Shown: positions 15,797 to 24,334, numbered from the stretch's first letter. The stretch: DNA of 64,000 nt from Microbacterium sp. XT11 (GCF_001513675.1 NZ_CP013859.1:1861081-1925080), one strand, 5' to 3'. The notes: a model not told the origin generated them from the sequence alone. Made by a program: numbers and translations.

Positions 15797-16738
15797 ATGA
15801 ACACACGCACCCTCGCATCCGCCTCGGTGGCTCTCCTCGCCGCCGGCGCGCTCCTGCTCACCGGCTGCACCCCCGGCGCCGGCGGCGGCTCCGGCGCGAA
15901 AGGCGACGAGCTCGACGGTCTCACCGGTGAGATCGGCTCGAAGGACTTCTCGGAGCAGTACATCCTCGCGCACATGACCACCGAGCTCCTCAACGCCCAC
16001 GGTGCCGACGTCGAGGCCAACACCAAGCTCGTCGGTTCGGCGAACGTGCGCCAGGCCCTGGAGAACGACCAGTTCCTCGGCTACTGGGAGTACACGGGCA
16101 CGTCGTGGATCACCTACAACGGCAACACGACGCCGGTGCAGGGCGCCGAGGCGCAGTTCGACGCGGTCAAGGAGGCGGATGCCGAGAAGGGCATCGCGTG
16201 GCTCGACCCGGCGCCGTTCAACAACACCTACGCCTTCGCCATCCGTCAGAGCGAGGCCGACGAGCTGGGTGTGAAGACCCTGAGCGACGTGGCGGGCCTG
16301 CCCAGCGCCGATCAGACGTTCTGCATCGAGAGCGAGTTCTCCACACGTGACGACGGCTGGCCCGGACTCAAGGCCGCATACGGATTCGACGCCCCCGACG
16401 CGAACGTGACGATGCTCGACACCGGCGTCATCTACACCGCGGCGCAGAAGGGCGACGACTGCAACTTCGGCGAGGTCTTCCAGACCGACGGGCGCATCCC
16501 GGCCCTGGACCTCGTCGTGATGGAGGACGACAAGGAGTTCTTCCCCAGCTACCAGGGCGGCTTCACCCTCAAGCAGAGCACGCTGGACGACTACCCCGCC
16601 ATCGCCGACGTGCTGGCCGAGCTGAGCCCGCTGCTGACCACCGAGGTCATGCAGGAGCTCAACGCCAAGGTCGATGTCGACGGTGAAGACCCCGAGGACG
16701 TCGCGATCGACTGGCTCGAAGAGCAGGGGCTCATCTGA
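15797..16738 (+). CDS. Osmoprotectant-type substrate-binding lipoprotein (OpuCC/OsmF-like)
   Basis: A 313-residue binding protein with a signal peptide and lipobox LLTGC (lipidated Cys24). The mature region begins with the family motif IGSKDFSEQYILAHM and includes GSANVRQALENDQ and WEYTGTSW, typical of OpuAC-type domains that cage quaternary amines with aromatic residues. The pair Cys-Ile-Glu / Asp-Asp-Cys may form a disulfide. It should present the ligand to the importer on the outside of the membrane. GAAAGG gives a good ribosome-binding site. Its stop overlaps the start of the Fae-like gene (TGATG), which ties uptake directly to the first catabolic gene. Confidence 0.9.
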   Translation: MNTRTLASASVALLAAGALLLTGCTPGAGGGSGAKGDELDGLTGEIGSKDFSEQYILAHMTTELLNAHGADVEANTKLVGSANVRQALENDQFLGYWEYTGTSWITYNGNTTPVQGAEAQFDAVKEADAEKGIAWLDPAPFNNTYAFAIRQSEADELGVKTLSDVAGLPSADQTFCIESEFSTRDDGWPGLKAAYGFDAPDANVTMLDTGVIYTAAQKGDDCNFGEVFQTDGRIPALDLVVMEDDKEFFPSYQGGFTLKQSTLDDYPAIADVLAELSPLLTTEVMQELNAKVDVDGEDPEDVAIDWLEEQGLI

Positions 16739-17280
16739 TGACCGCGACTCTTCAGCTGGGCGAGAGCTTCGTCGGCGACGGCGTGAACGCGGCGCACATC
16801 AACACGGTGCTCGGTCACAGGGACGGCCCGGCGGGAACGGCGTGGGCGACGGCCCTCGCCGGACCCAGCCAGGGACACGTGCCGTTCGTCGCCGTCCTGC
16901 GGCCGTCGCTCCCGGTGAAGCCCCTGACGCTGTTCGTCACGAAGGCCGCACCGGCGAGTGACGAGCACGGACTCCTCATCTGGGGACCCGCGCAGGCGGG
17001 CGTCGCCGCGGGCGTCGCGGATGCCGTCGCCGACGGAGTGATCCCGCGCGAGGCCGCCGACACGCACGCCCTCATCGCCGCCGTCTGGGTCAATCCCTCG
17101 GCCGACGACGCCGATGCCGTCTACCGCAACAACCGCGAGGCCACTCGCACTGCGCTCGCGAACGGCGCCGCCTCCCTGCCGCGCCTCGACGATGTTCTCG
17201 ACGCGCGGCACGCGCCCCGCAACCCCTTCTACACCGCCCCCGACACCGACCCCGCTTCGAAGGACACGCACGACAGATGA
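16738..17280 (+). CDS. Formaldehyde-activating enzyme (Fae) family protein
   Basis: This 180-residue protein resembles Fae over its whole length. Visible family motifs are GESFVGDGVNAAHIN (the catalytic-type His is residue 20), LPVKPLTLFVTK and WGPAQAGVAAGVADAV, plus a helix-rich end with NNREAT. Fae condenses formaldehyde with tetrahydromethanopterin in methylotrophs and methanogens. From memory of methylotroph Fae, the residue two after the His is usually Asp; here it is Asn21, and the C-terminus carries an acidic extension. Nothing nearby makes or uses methanopterin, so the protein may act on another aldehyde or cofactor. It overlaps both neighbours by 1 and 4 bases, so it is an obligate part of this operon. 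Confidence 0.82.
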   Translation: MTATLQLGESFVGDGVNAAHINTVLGHRDGPAGTAWATALAGPSQGHVPFVAVLRPSLPVKPLTLFVTKAAPASDEHGLLIWGPAQAGVAAGVADAVADGVIPREAADTHALIAAVWVNPSADDADAVYRNNREATRTALANGAASLPRLDDVLDARHAPRNPFYTAPDTDPASKDTHDR

Positions 17281-18230
17281 GCTCTCCCACCCTCGCCCCC
17301 GATCCCGCGCGCACCGGGACCAGACCCACCGTCGGGTTCATCGGCCTCGGCAACATGGGCTCCGGCATGACCCGCAACCTGCAGGCGGCCGGATTCCCGC
17401 TCGTCGTCACCGACCTCCGCCGCGAGTCGGCGTCTGGCCTCATCGACGGCGGCGCGCAGTGGGCCGAGACCCCGCGCGAGGTCGCCGCAGCCAGCGACCT
17501 CGTCATCACGATGCTGCCGACGCCGAAGCACGTCGAGGCCGTGGCATCGGGCCCGGACGGGCTCGTCGCCGGCCTCGCCGACGGCGGCACCTGGATCGAC
17601 ATGTCCACCTCGGTGCCCGAGGTGCAGGCCGCGGTGCGCGCCGCGACGGCGGGGCGGGATCTGCATCTGCTCGACGCGCCCGTGAGCGGGATGTCGGTGG
17701 GTGCGGCCACGGGCACGCTGCAGATCTTCGTCGGCGGAGAGGCCGACGACGTGGAGCGTCTGCGTCCGGTGTTCGAGGCCATGGGCGACCCCGAGCGGAT
17801 CCTCCACGTCGGCGGGCCCGGCGCCGGATACGCCGTGAAGCTCATGATCAACCAGCTGTGGTTCTCGCACCTCGTCGCGACGGCCGAAGTGCTGTCGGTC
17901 GGCGTGGCGGCCGGCGTCGACCTCGACGTGCTGCGCGACGCGCTCATCGCGAGCCCCGCGAACAGCACCTTCGTCTCGCGCGACGTGCTGTCGATCCTCG
18001 ACCACGGCGACTACGACGAGGGCTTCGCCATCGCGCTCGCCTGCAAGGACCTCGGCCTGTCGGTCGACCTCGCCCGCTCCGTCGGAATGCCGGTGGAGCT
18101 GTCCTCGCTCGTCGAGCAGATCTTCCGCCGCGCACGCGCCCGCTACGGCGACAGCGCGGGGGAGATGACGCCGGTGCGCCTGTACGAGGAGCTGCTCGGC
18201 CGCGACCTGCGCCGGGAGGTGTCGGCATGA
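17277..18230 (+). CDS. NAD-dependent beta-hydroxyacid dehydrogenase (HIBADH family)
   Basis: A 317-residue member of the 3-hydroxyisobutyrate / tartronate-semialdehyde / sulfolactaldehyde reductase family. The Rossmann motif GLGNMG is at 23-28, the substrate-binding DAPVSGM at 133-139, and the catalytic Lys188 lies in GAGYAVKLMINQ. Such enzymes interconvert a beta-hydroxy acid and its semialdehyde with NAD(P)H. The substrate is unknown. The ATG overlaps the Fae-like stop (ATGA), and its own stop overlaps the aldehyde dehydrogenase start in the same way, which suggests the semialdehyde is passed between the two enzymes. Confidence 0.9.
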   Translation: MSSPTLAPDPARTGTRPTVGFIGLGNMGSGMTRNLQAAGFPLVVTDLRRESASGLIDGGAQWAETPREVAAASDLVITMLPTPKHVEAVASGPDGLVAGLADGGTWIDMSTSVPEVQAAVRAATAGRDLHLLDAPVSGMSVGAATGTLQIFVGGEADDVERLRPVFEAMGDPERILHVGGPGAGYAVKLMINQLWFSHLVATAEVLSVGVAAGVDLDVLRDALIASPANSTFVSRDVLSILDHGDYDEGFAIALACKDLGLSVDLARSVGMPVELSSLVEQIFRRARARYGDSAGEMTPVRLYEELLGRDLRREVSA

Positions 18231-19711
18231 CCGCCGCGCGCGAGGCCGAGGTCATCGCCTCCGTTCCCACCGGACTGCTGATCGGCGGTGAGTGGCGCGC
18301 CGCGGCATCCGGGGCGACGTTCCCCGTGCACGACCCCGCCACCGGAGAGGTGCTCGCCGAGGTCGCCGACGCGACGCCCGACGACGGCATGGCCGCGCTG
18401 GCCGCTGCCGCCGACGCCCAGGCGGCGTGGGCGGCGACCGCGCCGCGCACGCGGGGAGAGATCCTGCGCCGGGCCTTCGAGCTCGTGACGGAGCGGGCAG
18501 AGGACTTCGCCCTCGTCATGACGCTCGAGATGGGCAAGCCGCTCGCCGAGTCGCGTGCCGAGGTCGCCTACGGGGCGGAGTTCCTCCGGTGGTTCTCCGA
18601 GGAGGCTCCGCGCATCTCCGGTCGCTATGCCACCGCGCCCGACGGACGCAACCGCCTGCTCGTGGCGAAGCGGCCCGTCGGCCCGAGCCTGCTCATCACG
18701 CCGTGGAACTTCCCGCTCGCGATGGCGACGCGCAAGGTCGCCCCCGCCCTCGCGGCCGGATGCACCTCCGTGCTCAAGCCCGCCGCTCTCACTCCGCTGA
18801 CCGCGCTGCTGTTCGCCGAGGTTCTCCGCGAGGCCGGCGTGCCGGACGGCGTCGTGAACGTCATCCCCACCAGCCGGGCCGGAGCGGTCACCGGGCCGCT
18901 CCTCACCGATCCTCGACTGCGCAAGCTGTCTTTCACGGGATCGACCGAGGTCGGCCGCCGCCTCATCGCCGACGCCGCCCACCAGGTGCTGCGCGTGTCG
19001 ATGGAGCTCGGCGGCAACGCACCGTTCCTCGTGTTCGACGACGCCGACCTCGATGCCGCCGTCGAGGGCGCGCTGCTCGCCAAGCTGCGCAACGGCGGTG
19101 AGGCCTGCGTCGCCGCGAACCGCTTCCTCGTGCACGAGAGCATCGCGGAGGAGTTCACCGCGCGCCTGGTCGCGCGCATGGGCGCGTACGTCAGCGCCCG
19201 CGGCACGGAGCCCGACTCGACGCTCGGGCCGCTCGTCGACGACGCGACGAGGCAGAAGGTGTCCGACCTCGTGTCCGGCGCGCTCGAAGACGGCGCTCGC
19301 CTCGCGCTCGGCGGGCGCGTCCCCGAGGGTCCGGGGTACTTCTATCCCGCCACGGTTCTCGCGGACGTGCCCCATGACGCCCGCATCCTGCAGGAGGAGA
19401 TCTTCGGACCCGTGGCCCCGATCACCGTGTTCCGCGACGAGGACGAGGCCGTGCGCCTCGCCAACGCCAGCGAGTACGGGCTCGTGTGCTTCGCGTACAC
19501 GCGCGACCTCGATCGTGCCCTCCGTCTCGCCGAACGCCTCGAGACGGGGATGTTCGGGCTCAACACCGGCCTCGTCTCCAACCCCGCGGCGCCCTTCGGC
19601 GGCGTCAAGCAGTCGGGCATCGGCCGCGAGGGCGGACTCGAGGGGATCGACGAGTACCTCGAGACCACGTACATCGGCATCTCCGATCCCTTCGCCCGCC
19701 CCGCACTCTGA
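18227..19711 (+). CDS. Aldehyde dehydrogenase, succinate-semialdehyde dehydrogenase type
   Basis: A 494-residue NAD(P)-dependent aldehyde dehydrogenase closest in pattern to GabD. The catalytic Cys294 lies in GGEACVAANR, the general base Glu260 in MELGGNAP, and Asn161 in TPWNFPLA. The ending PFGGVKQSGIGREGG is usual for succinate-semialdehyde dehydrogenases. It oxidises an aldehyde to an acid; with the adjacent hydroxyacid dehydrogenase it could process a semialdehyde made from the imported compound. The ATG overlaps the previous stop by 4 bases. A much longer upstream frame exists only as an out-of-frame shadow of the dehydrogenase gene. Confidence 0.9.
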   Translation: MTAAREAEVIASVPTGLLIGGEWRAAASGATFPVHDPATGEVLAEVADATPDDGMAALAAAADAQAAWAATAPRTRGEILRRAFELVTERAEDFALVMTLEMGKPLAESRAEVAYGAEFLRWFSEEAPRISGRYATAPDGRNRLLVAKRPVGPSLLITPWNFPLAMATRKVAPALAAGCTSVLKPAALTPLTALLFAEVLREAGVPDGVVNVIPTSRAGAVTGPLLTDPRLRKLSFTGSTEVGRRLIADAAHQVLRVSMELGGNAPFLVFDDADLDAAVEGALLAKLRNGGEACVAANRFLVHESIAEEFTARLVARMGAYVSARGTEPDSTLGPLVDDATRQKVSDLVSGALEDGARLALGGRVPEGPGYFYPATVLADVPHDARILQEEIFGPVAPITVFRDEDEAVRLANASEYGLVCFAYTRDLDRALRLAERLETGMFGLNTGLVSNPAAPFGGVKQSGIGREGGLEGIDEYLETTYIGISDPFARPAL

Positions 19712-19721
19712 AGGAGCCTTC

Positions 19722-20498
19722 GTGCACATCACCGACTTCTCCCTCGATCACTTCTCCCTGCGCGGCAGGAGAGCGATCGTCACAGGGGGGAACACCGGCC
19801 TCGGCCAGGCGTTCACCCTGGCCCTCGCCAAGGCGGGCGCCGACGTGTTCGTCCCGACGCTGTTCGACGACGGCGGCGAGACGGCCGCTCTGCTGGCCGA
19901 GGAGGGTGCGGGCTATCGCGAGCTGCGCATCGACATCACCGAAGAGGGAGCGCCCGCTCGCGTCATCGAGGGGTGCGCCGAGGCCTTCGGGGGAGTGGAC
20001 GTGCTCGTCAACTCCGCCGGGATCAGCCGCATCGCCGACGTCACCGAGTTCGGCCGCGAGCGGTGGGACCCGATGATCGCCGTCAACCTCACCGCGGCGT
20101 TCGAGATGTCGCACGAGGCGGCGAAGCGCATGATCCCGCAGGGGTCGGGAAAGATCATCAACATCGCCTCGCTGTTCTCCTTCCTCGGCGGCATCGGCTC
20201 GCCCGCGTACGCCGCGACCAAGCACGGGATCGTCGGGCTGACCAGGGCGTACGCCGACGAGCTCGGCGGGCACGGCATCCAGGTGAACGCCATCGCCCCC
20301 GGCTACTTCGCCACGCCGATCACGGCGGAGACGCGCGCCGATGCCGACGCCAACCGGCGCATCGTCGACCACACCCCGGCGGGGAGGTGGGGGGATGTCG
20401 CGGACCTCATGGGGGCGACCGTCTTCCTCGCCAGCCCCGCCTCCGACTTCGTCAACGGGCACGTGCTGTCCGTCGACGGCGGCTACCTGGTGCGCTGA
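19722..20498 (+). CDS. Short-chain dehydrogenase, YgcW-like
   Basis: A 258-residue SDR with TGGNTGLG (21-28), Ser150, Tyr163 and Lys167. The cofactor-pocket motif reads NSAG where most relatives have NNAG. Beyond the common core, the protein shares the distinctive start SLDHFSLRGRRAIVTGGN and end GHVLSVDGGYLVR with E. coli YgcW as I remember it. It should oxidise or reduce a secondary alcohol with NAD(P). GTG at 19722 follows AAGGAG. It is followed by YgcU-like and YgcE-like genes, the same three families as the E. coli ygc locus, whose function was not settled to my knowledge. Confidence 0.88.
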   Translation: MHITDFSLDHFSLRGRRAIVTGGNTGLGQAFTLALAKAGADVFVPTLFDDGGETAALLAEEGAGYRELRIDITEEGAPARVIEGCAEAFGGVDVLVNSAGISRIADVTEFGRERWDPMIAVNLTAAFEMSHEAAKRMIPQGSGKIINIASLFSFLGGIGSPAYAATKHGIVGLTRAYADELGGHGIQVNAIAPGYFATPITAETRADADANRRIVDHTPAGRWGDVADLMGATVFLASPASDFVNGHVLSVDGGYLVR

Positions 20499-20535
20499 CC
20501 GCGGCGCCCGACGAACGAACGAACAGGACATTCCC

Positions 20536-22020
20536 ATGGTTGCTTCACGATCCTCCCTTTCGCGCGAGCAGATCGTCGCCCGGCTTCAGCAGCTCCTCGG
20601 CGCCGACCGGGTCGAGACCGAGGCGCAGGCGCTCCGAGAGGCGAGCGTCGACCGCTTCAAGAAGTACACCGCCGTGCACGGCATCTTCGACGGACCGATC
20701 CCGGCGGCGATCGTCTACGCGCACTCGACGGCCGACGTCTCGGCGATCCTCGCCTTCGCCGACGAGAACCTCGTGAACGTCGTCCCCCGCACGGGCCGCA
20801 CCGCGACGGAGGGCGGGCTCGAGACGGTCGTCGAAGACTCCATCGTGCTCGACGCCTCGAGGATGGACGCGATCATCGAGATCGACCCCGTCGACATGAT
20901 GGTCACCGCGCAGTGCGGAGTGCCCCTGCAGGTGCTCGAGGACACGCTGCGGGCTCAGGGCCTTACCACGGGGCACTCGCCGCAGTCGAAGCCGCTCGCT
21001 CAGATGGGCGGCCTCGTCGCCACGCGCTCGATCGGGCAGTTCTCCACGCTGTACGGCGGCATCGAAGACATGGTCGTGGGGCTGGAGGCGGTCCTGCCCG
21101 ACGGCGAGGTCGTGCGCATCAAGAGCGTGCCCCGCCGTGCGGCCGGTCCCGACATCCGCCACATGGTGATCGGCAACGAAGGCGCGCTGGCCGTCATCAC
21201 CGAGGTCACTGTGAAGGTGTTCACCTACCAGCCCGAGAACAACCGCTTCCTCGGGTACCTCGTCGACTCGCTGCCGGCCGGCGTCGCGGGTCTCCGCGAG
21301 ATCGTCGTGGCCGGCTACCGTCCGTCGGTCGCGCGCGCGTACTCCGAGGAGGATGCCGCGCAGCACTTCTCGCACTTCGCCGAGGGCAAGGCCGTGGTCG
21401 TCGTCGTGGCCGAGGGACCGAAGGGTGTCGCGGATGCCACCGCCGCCGGCGTCGAGGAGATCTTCGCCCGGATCCCGCATGAGAAGGTCGATCCCGCCCT
21501 CATCGCGCAGTGGTTCGACAACCTTAACTGGGGGCAGGACAAGATCGACGCCGAGAAGCGCGAGATGCTCGAGAAGGCGCACCTCGGCTACACCACCGAG
21601 GTCTCCATCGACTGGTCGGGGGTCGAGGAGCTCTTCGCATCGGTCATGCGCCGGGCGCGGACGGAGTTCCCGCGCGCCGCCGACCTGACGATGCTGGGCG
21701 CGCACTCGTCGCACAGCTATCAGACCGGCACGAACCTGTACTTCGTCTACGACTACGACATCTCCTGCGAGCCGCGCGAGGAGATCACCGAGTACCACGT
21801 GCCGCTCAACGCGATCATCGTCGAGGAGGCGCTCAGGCTCGGCGGGTCGATGGTCCATCACCACGGCATCGGCAAGTACCGCACCCCCTGGACCCACGAG
21901 GAGCACGGCAGCGCGTACCGGTTGCTGCGCGTGCTCAAGGACGGGCTCGACCCGCGCGGCATCATGAACCGCGGAACGATCTACCCGCTCGACGAGTCCG
22001 AGACGGCGACGGCGCGGTGA
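20536..22020 (+). CDS. FAD-linked oxidase, YgcU-like (alkyl-DHAP synthase superfamily)
   Basis: A 494-residue flavoprotein with an N-terminal FAD-binding domain (PRTGRTATEGGLETVVED, GHSPQSKPLAQMGGLVATRS, GNEGALAVITEV) and a C-terminal substrate domain with VHHHGIGKYR at 440-449. The HHH motif and overall layout match alkyl-dihydroxyacetone-phosphate synthase relatives more than glycolate oxidase, and many stretches match E. coli YgcU closely. Such enzymes oxidise hydroxy acids or exchange groups at a glyceryl carbon; the reaction here is unknown. The electron acceptor is not encoded nearby. The ATG follows ACAGGA, and the stop overlaps the kinase start (GTGA). Confidence 0.88.
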   Translation: MVASRSSLSREQIVARLQQLLGADRVETEAQALREASVDRFKKYTAVHGIFDGPIPAAIVYAHSTADVSAILAFADENLVNVVPRTGRTATEGGLETVVEDSIVLDASRMDAIIEIDPVDMMVTAQCGVPLQVLEDTLRAQGLTTGHSPQSKPLAQMGGLVATRSIGQFSTLYGGIEDMVVGLEAVLPDGEVVRIKSVPRRAAGPDIRHMVIGNEGALAVITEVTVKVFTYQPENNRFLGYLVDSLPAGVAGLREIVVAGYRPSVARAYSEEDAAQHFSHFAEGKAVVVVVAEGPKGVADATAAGVEEIFARIPHEKVDPALIAQWFDNLNWGQDKIDAEKREMLEKAHLGYTTEVSIDWSGVEELFASVMRRARTEFPRAADLTMLGAHSSHSYQTGTNLYFVYDYDISCEPREEITEYHVPLNAIIVEEALRLGGSMVHHHGIGKYRTPWTHEEHGSAYRLLRVLKDGLDPRGIMNRGTIYPLDESETATAR

Positions 22021-23417
22021 GCGCGCCGGCGGCGGGCTTCGTCGTCGCGATCGACAACGGCTCGCAGAGCACCAAGGTGCTCATCGTCGACGCTGCGGGC
22101 ACCGTGCATGCGAGCGCGAGGGTCGCGCTGCGCCCGTACTCGTCGCCGGCACCGGGGCGCTGGGAGCATCCCGGCGACGACCTCTGGGACTCGATCGTCG
22201 CCGCCACCCGCGCCGCCGTGGCGGGCTTCGGCGGCGATCCGCGCGAGATCCGGGGGATCGGTCTCTGCACGATCCGGTTCTGCCGGGCGGTGTTGCGGGC
22301 CGACGGGACGCTCGCCCAGCCCGTGATGAGCTGGATGGACGAGCGCCTGCCTCGCGCATACGAACGCGAGAGCGACGACGCCGTGTACGTGACGACGTCG
22401 TCGGGCTACATCGGCCATCGCCTGACGGGGCAGCGCACGGATGCCGCGGGCAACGTGCAGGGCACGTGGCCGATCGACACGGAGCGGTGGGCGTGGAGCC
22501 GGGATGCCGAGGACTATGCCCGTACGGGCATGGACCCGTCGATGCTGTTCGACCTCGTCGCGCCGGGCGAGGCGCTGGGGATGCTGACCGCCGAGGCCGC
22601 GGCGGTGCTGGGGCTCCCCGCGGGCATCCCCGTCATCGCGACGTCGAACGACAAGGCCGTCGAAGCGCTCGGCGCGGGACTCCGCGACCCGGAGGACGCG
22701 CTGCTGTCGCTCGGCACCTACGTCGCGACGATGACGCCGGGCGATCGCCCGGTGCCGCCGCATCCCGACGTCTGGACGAACTTCTCGTCGCGGCCCGGAG
22801 GCTACCTCTACGAGAGCGCCGGGGTGAGGCGGGGCATGTGGACGGTCAGCTGGTTCCGTGACCTCGTCTCGGGCGGGGCGGAGGGCGTCAGCGAGGAGGG
22901 GCTCAACCGCGGTGCCGAGTCCGTGCCGGCCGGTGCGGGCGGACTCGTGGCCGCGCTCGACTGGCTCGCTCCCGCCGACGAGCCCTGGCGTCGCGGCGCC
23001 CTGGTCGGATTCGACGGCACGCAGGGGCGCTTCCACGTCTACCGCGCGATCCTCGAGGCGCTCGCGATCGAGTCCGAAGCGGGCGACGAGCGGGCGCGGC
23101 GCGCCCTGGGTCGCGCGCGTCGGCGCCTCGTCGTCACGGGCGGCGGAAGCGGGTCCGCGCTCATGCGGCAGATCCTCGCCGCCGTGTACGGCGTGCCGGT
23201 GCGCACGCCGCGGGTGCACGACGCGGCGGGTATGGGAGCGGCGATCTGCGCGGCCGTCGGCACGGGGCTGCACCCGACGTGGGATGCGGCGGTCGACGCG
23301 ATGGTGGCGGTGGGCACGGAGGTCGCGCCGGAACCGCACCTCGTCAGCGCCTACGCCGAGGTGCGGCAGACGTATGCGCGGGTGATCCCCCGCATACGTC
23401 TGCTCTTCGCGGACTGA
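22017..23417 (+). CDS. FGGY-family carbohydrate kinase, YgcE-like
   Basis: A 466-residue sugar or polyol kinase. The N-terminal phosphate motif AIDNGSQSTK (11-20), the catalytic-region SNDKAVEALGAG, and the C-terminal nucleotide motif VVTGGGSGSALMRQILA are all present. FGGY enzymes phosphorylate glycerol, xylulose, gluconate or related compounds with ATP; the substrate cannot be assigned. As the last gene of the operon it probably phosphorylates the carbon skeleton left after the oxidation steps so that it can enter glycolysis. The GTG start overlaps the FAD-oxidase stop by 4 bases. It converges on a small membrane-protein gene only 4 bases away. Confidence 0.88.
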   Translation: MSAPAAGFVVAIDNGSQSTKVLIVDAAGTVHASARVALRPYSSPAPGRWEHPGDDLWDSIVAATRAAVAGFGGDPREIRGIGLCTIRFCRAVLRADGTLAQPVMSWMDERLPRAYERESDDAVYVTTSSGYIGHRLTGQRTDAAGNVQGTWPIDTERWAWSRDAEDYARTGMDPSMLFDLVAPGEALGMLTAEAAAVLGLPAGIPVIATSNDKAVEALGAGLRDPEDALLSLGTYVATMTPGDRPVPPHPDVWTNFSSRPGGYLYESAGVRRGMWTVSWFRDLVSGGAEGVSEEGLNRGAESVPAGAGGLVAALDWLAPADEPWRRGALVGFDGTQGRFHVYRAILEALAIESEAGDERARRALGRARRRLVVTGGGSGSALMRQILAAVYGVPVRTPRVHDAAGMGAAICAAVGTGLHPTWDAAVDAMVAVGTEVAPEPHLVSAYAEVRQTYARVIPRIRLLFAD

Positions 23418-23421
23418 CCAC

Positions 23422-23775
23422 TCAGCGCCAGAGCAGCCCCATGCCCGCGTTGGCGAGCGTCAGCACGCCCACGAGCCAGAACACGCCGGCGGGCACCGCC
23501 TCGCCGCGCTTCTGGCGGGCCGACCCGATGCCGAGCATCGCGCCGATGACGAGGAGCACGACGAGCTTCACGCCGATCTTCACGTAGTTCAGGTCGTACG
23601 AGATGCCCCACGGGGCGGCGAGGGCGAGGCCGGCGAGTCCGGCGATGGCCAACCCGTAGTCCATCACGCGTGTGAACTTCCGCGTGCCGCCGAACGCCTG
23701 GGCCGCCCAGGCGCCGAACAGCACGGCGAAGCCGATGAGGTGCACGAACACGACGACCAGACGCAGAGTCTCCAT
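23422..23775 (-). CDS. Small four-helix membrane protein, unknown function
   Basis: A 117-residue protein with four hydrophobic segments: METLRLVVVFVHLIGFAVLFGAW, YGLAIAGLAGLALAA, VKIGVKLVVLLVIGAMLGIG and VFWLVGVLTLANAGMGLLW. A His in the first helix and conserved Lys residues in the third are seen, but no known catalytic motif. The start was set at 23775 because TACGGT ends exactly 6 bases upstream and an upstream extension is Arg-rich and not membrane-like. The function is unknown; the gene stands alone between the operon end and the riboflavin genes. Confidence 0.75.
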   Translation of the reverse strand: METLRLVVVFVHLIGFAVLFGAWAAQAFGGTRKFTRVMDYGLAIAGLAGLALAAPWGISYDLNYVKIGVKLVVLLVIGAMLGIGSARQKRGEAVPAGVFWLVGVLTLANAGMGLLWR

Positions 23776-23781
23776 GCCCTC

Positions 23782-23787
23782 ACCGTA
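23782..23787 (-). promoter_or_regulatory. -10 box, leaderless promoter
   Basis: TACGGT on the minus strand is followed by 6 bases (GAGGGC) and the ATG at 23775, which fits a leaderless transcript for the small membrane protein. Confidence 0.5.
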
Positions 23788-23860
23788 GCGCCGCCGATAT
23801 TCCACCGCCAGCAAGGCGAGCCTCAGCATCGTCCGTGGATGAGCGGCCCGCCGGTGGGTC

Positions 23861-24334
23861 TCAGCCGCGCAGCTCCCTGGTCACCAGGGCGGTGCGCAAC
23901 GCGGCGTCCGCGGCCTCGGCGCCCTTGTCCTCCGTCGAACCGGGGAGGCCGGCGCGATCGAGGCCCTGCTGCTCGTCGTCGAGGGTGAGCACCCCGAAGC
24001 CCACCGGCTTGCCCGCGTCCAGCGAGACGCGGGTGAGCCCGTCGGTGGTCGCCGCCGCGACGTAGTCGAAGTGCGGGGTGCCGCCGCGGATGATCACGCC
24101 CAGCGCGACGACGGCGTCAGCCCCGCCGGCGAACGCCGCCTGCGCGGCGACGGCGAGCTCGAAGGAGCCGGGCACGCGCACGAGACGGTGGCTCGCCGAG
24201 GCCTCGTCGAGCACGCGCTGCGCTCCGGCGATGAGGCCGTCGGTGATCGTCTCGTGCCAGGTGCCGGCGACGATCACGACGTTCAGCCCGCGTGCGTCGA
24301 TGTTCCCGGTCTTCGGTGCTCCTGCGCCGCTCAT
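23861..24334 (-). CDS. ribH: 6,7-dimethyl-8-ribityllumazine synthase
   Basis: A 157-residue lumazine synthase that joins 5-amino-6-ribitylaminouracil and 3,4-dihydroxybutanone 4-phosphate, the penultimate step of riboflavin synthesis. The substrate-binding GTWHE, VPGSFELA and ALGVIIRGGTPHFDYV motifs are intact, with the conserved catalytic His in the last. The subunits should assemble into a pentamer or a 60-mer. The start overlaps the ribBA stop by 4 bases, making it the last gene of the ribD-ribE-ribBA-ribH operon under the FMN riboswitch. Confidence 0.95.
   Translation of the reverse strand: MSGAGAPKTGNIDARGLNVVIVAGTWHETITDGLIAGAQRVLDEASASHRLVRVPGSFELAVAAQAAFAGGADAVVALGVIIRGGTPHFDYVAAATTDGLTRVSLDAGKPVGFGVLTLDDEQQGLDRAGLPGSTEDKGAEAADAALRTALVTRELRG

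Noticed and set aside
20536..22020. The flavoenzyme as a glycolate oxidase (GlcD) or D-lactate dehydrogenase.
   Set aside because: The HHHGIGK region and overall layout fit the alkyl-DHAP-synthase / YgcU branch better, and no GlcE or GlcF genes are present.
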